A DNA stretch of 64,000 nt, taken from positions 16,364-80,363 of the forward strand of contig NZ_MTAW01000047.1 in NCBI RefSeq assembly GCF_002154725.1. The letters run 5' to 3'. The notes beneath the pieces are model-generated. The model had not been told where the DNA came from, ran no database searches, and saw nothing but the letters and a program-made list of their open reading frames with translations. Below are positions 63,910 to 64,000 of this stretch, one piece after another. This DNA is from Nostoc sp. 106C (GTDB lineage Bacteria; Cyanobacteriota; Cyanobacteriia; Cyanobacteriales; Nostocaceae). Within the stretch, counting starts at the first letter, position 1. Each line of letters opens with the position of its first letter. A program made the translations under genes and the position numbers.

Positions 63910-64000
63910 TTTGTTGTTGTTATTATCACCACTATTGATTGTTTATATAGCAATCCTAAATGGTTCATGAGAAAACACCATATTCATGGAGCTTAGGAAA

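Overview
The window comes from a filamentous, heterocyst-forming cyanobacterium of the Nostoc/Anabaena type. The evidence is abundant GCGATCGC (HIP1) sites, heptanucleotide repeats between genes, a nif cluster with heterocyst ferredoxin fdxH, hesA and hesB, and a nifD gene split by an XisA-type excision element. By recalled gene order it most resembles Nostoc punctiforme, where nif, hup and hyp genes lie close together. No species is claimed.

Region 1 (1-11085) is the right-hand part of an integrated nifD element. Its left end and the 5' part of nifD lie outside the window. It carries a pentapeptide-repeat membrane protein, a dienelactone hydrolase, a MASE1 histidine kinase, a viroplasmin/RNase H protein, a putative type II restriction-modification pair and the recombinase gene xisA beside the core site GGATTACTCCG. 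Region 2 (11075-20425) is the nitrogenase cluster: nifD 3' end, nifK, a Mo-nitrogenase-C-terminus-like gene, nifE, nifN, nifX, a DUF269 gene, a DUF683-like gene, nifW, hesA, hesB, fdxH, feoA-like and mop. Region 3 (21205-26977) has a CBS-CP12 fusion, an ankyrin/SagB-like/small-protein operon, hupW, a cold-shock/DUF1294 protein and a DUF6888/DUF6887 pair.

Region 4 (27103-43873) is the uptake hydrogenase island: hupL and hupS on the minus strand, and on the plus strand an extended hyp operon (TPR protein, two small membrane proteins, NifU-Rieske protein, second TPR paralog, NHL protein, hypF, hypC, hypD, tautomerase, membrane protein, hypE, hypA, hypB). Nitrogenase evolves H2, HupSL re-oxidises it, the Hyp proteins build the NiFe(CN)2CO site, and HupW trims HupL. 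Region 5 (44117-48689) is accessory: a MITE, a Uma2 nuclease, an LLM flavin oxidoreductase overlapping a small protein, and several unknown genes.

Region 6 (49752-58750) has cysK and then a degraded accessory zone: a deaminase-toxin/Imm1 pair, a MITE-truncated DUF433 pseudogene, a caspase-FGE protein, an IS1182-type element with a broken transposase inside a palindromic repeat, a frameshifted HNH gene and a 21-bp minisatellite. Region 7 (59376-63849) returns to nitrogen fixation: cysE/nifP, two small conserved genes, nifV (homocitrate for FeMo-co), nifZ, nifT and a thioredoxin-like [2Fe-2S] ferredoxin protein.

The most interesting new observation is a small protein family with two paralogs in this window (23947 and 45349). 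Each copy is coupled to a different flavin-dependent oxidoreductase, and the two flank the hydrogenase island. Other notable points are repeats that have entered coding frames (hypF, the MASE1 kinase, the cysE C-terminus), a restriction-modification pair inside the nifD element, and a cysteine-free CBS-CP12.
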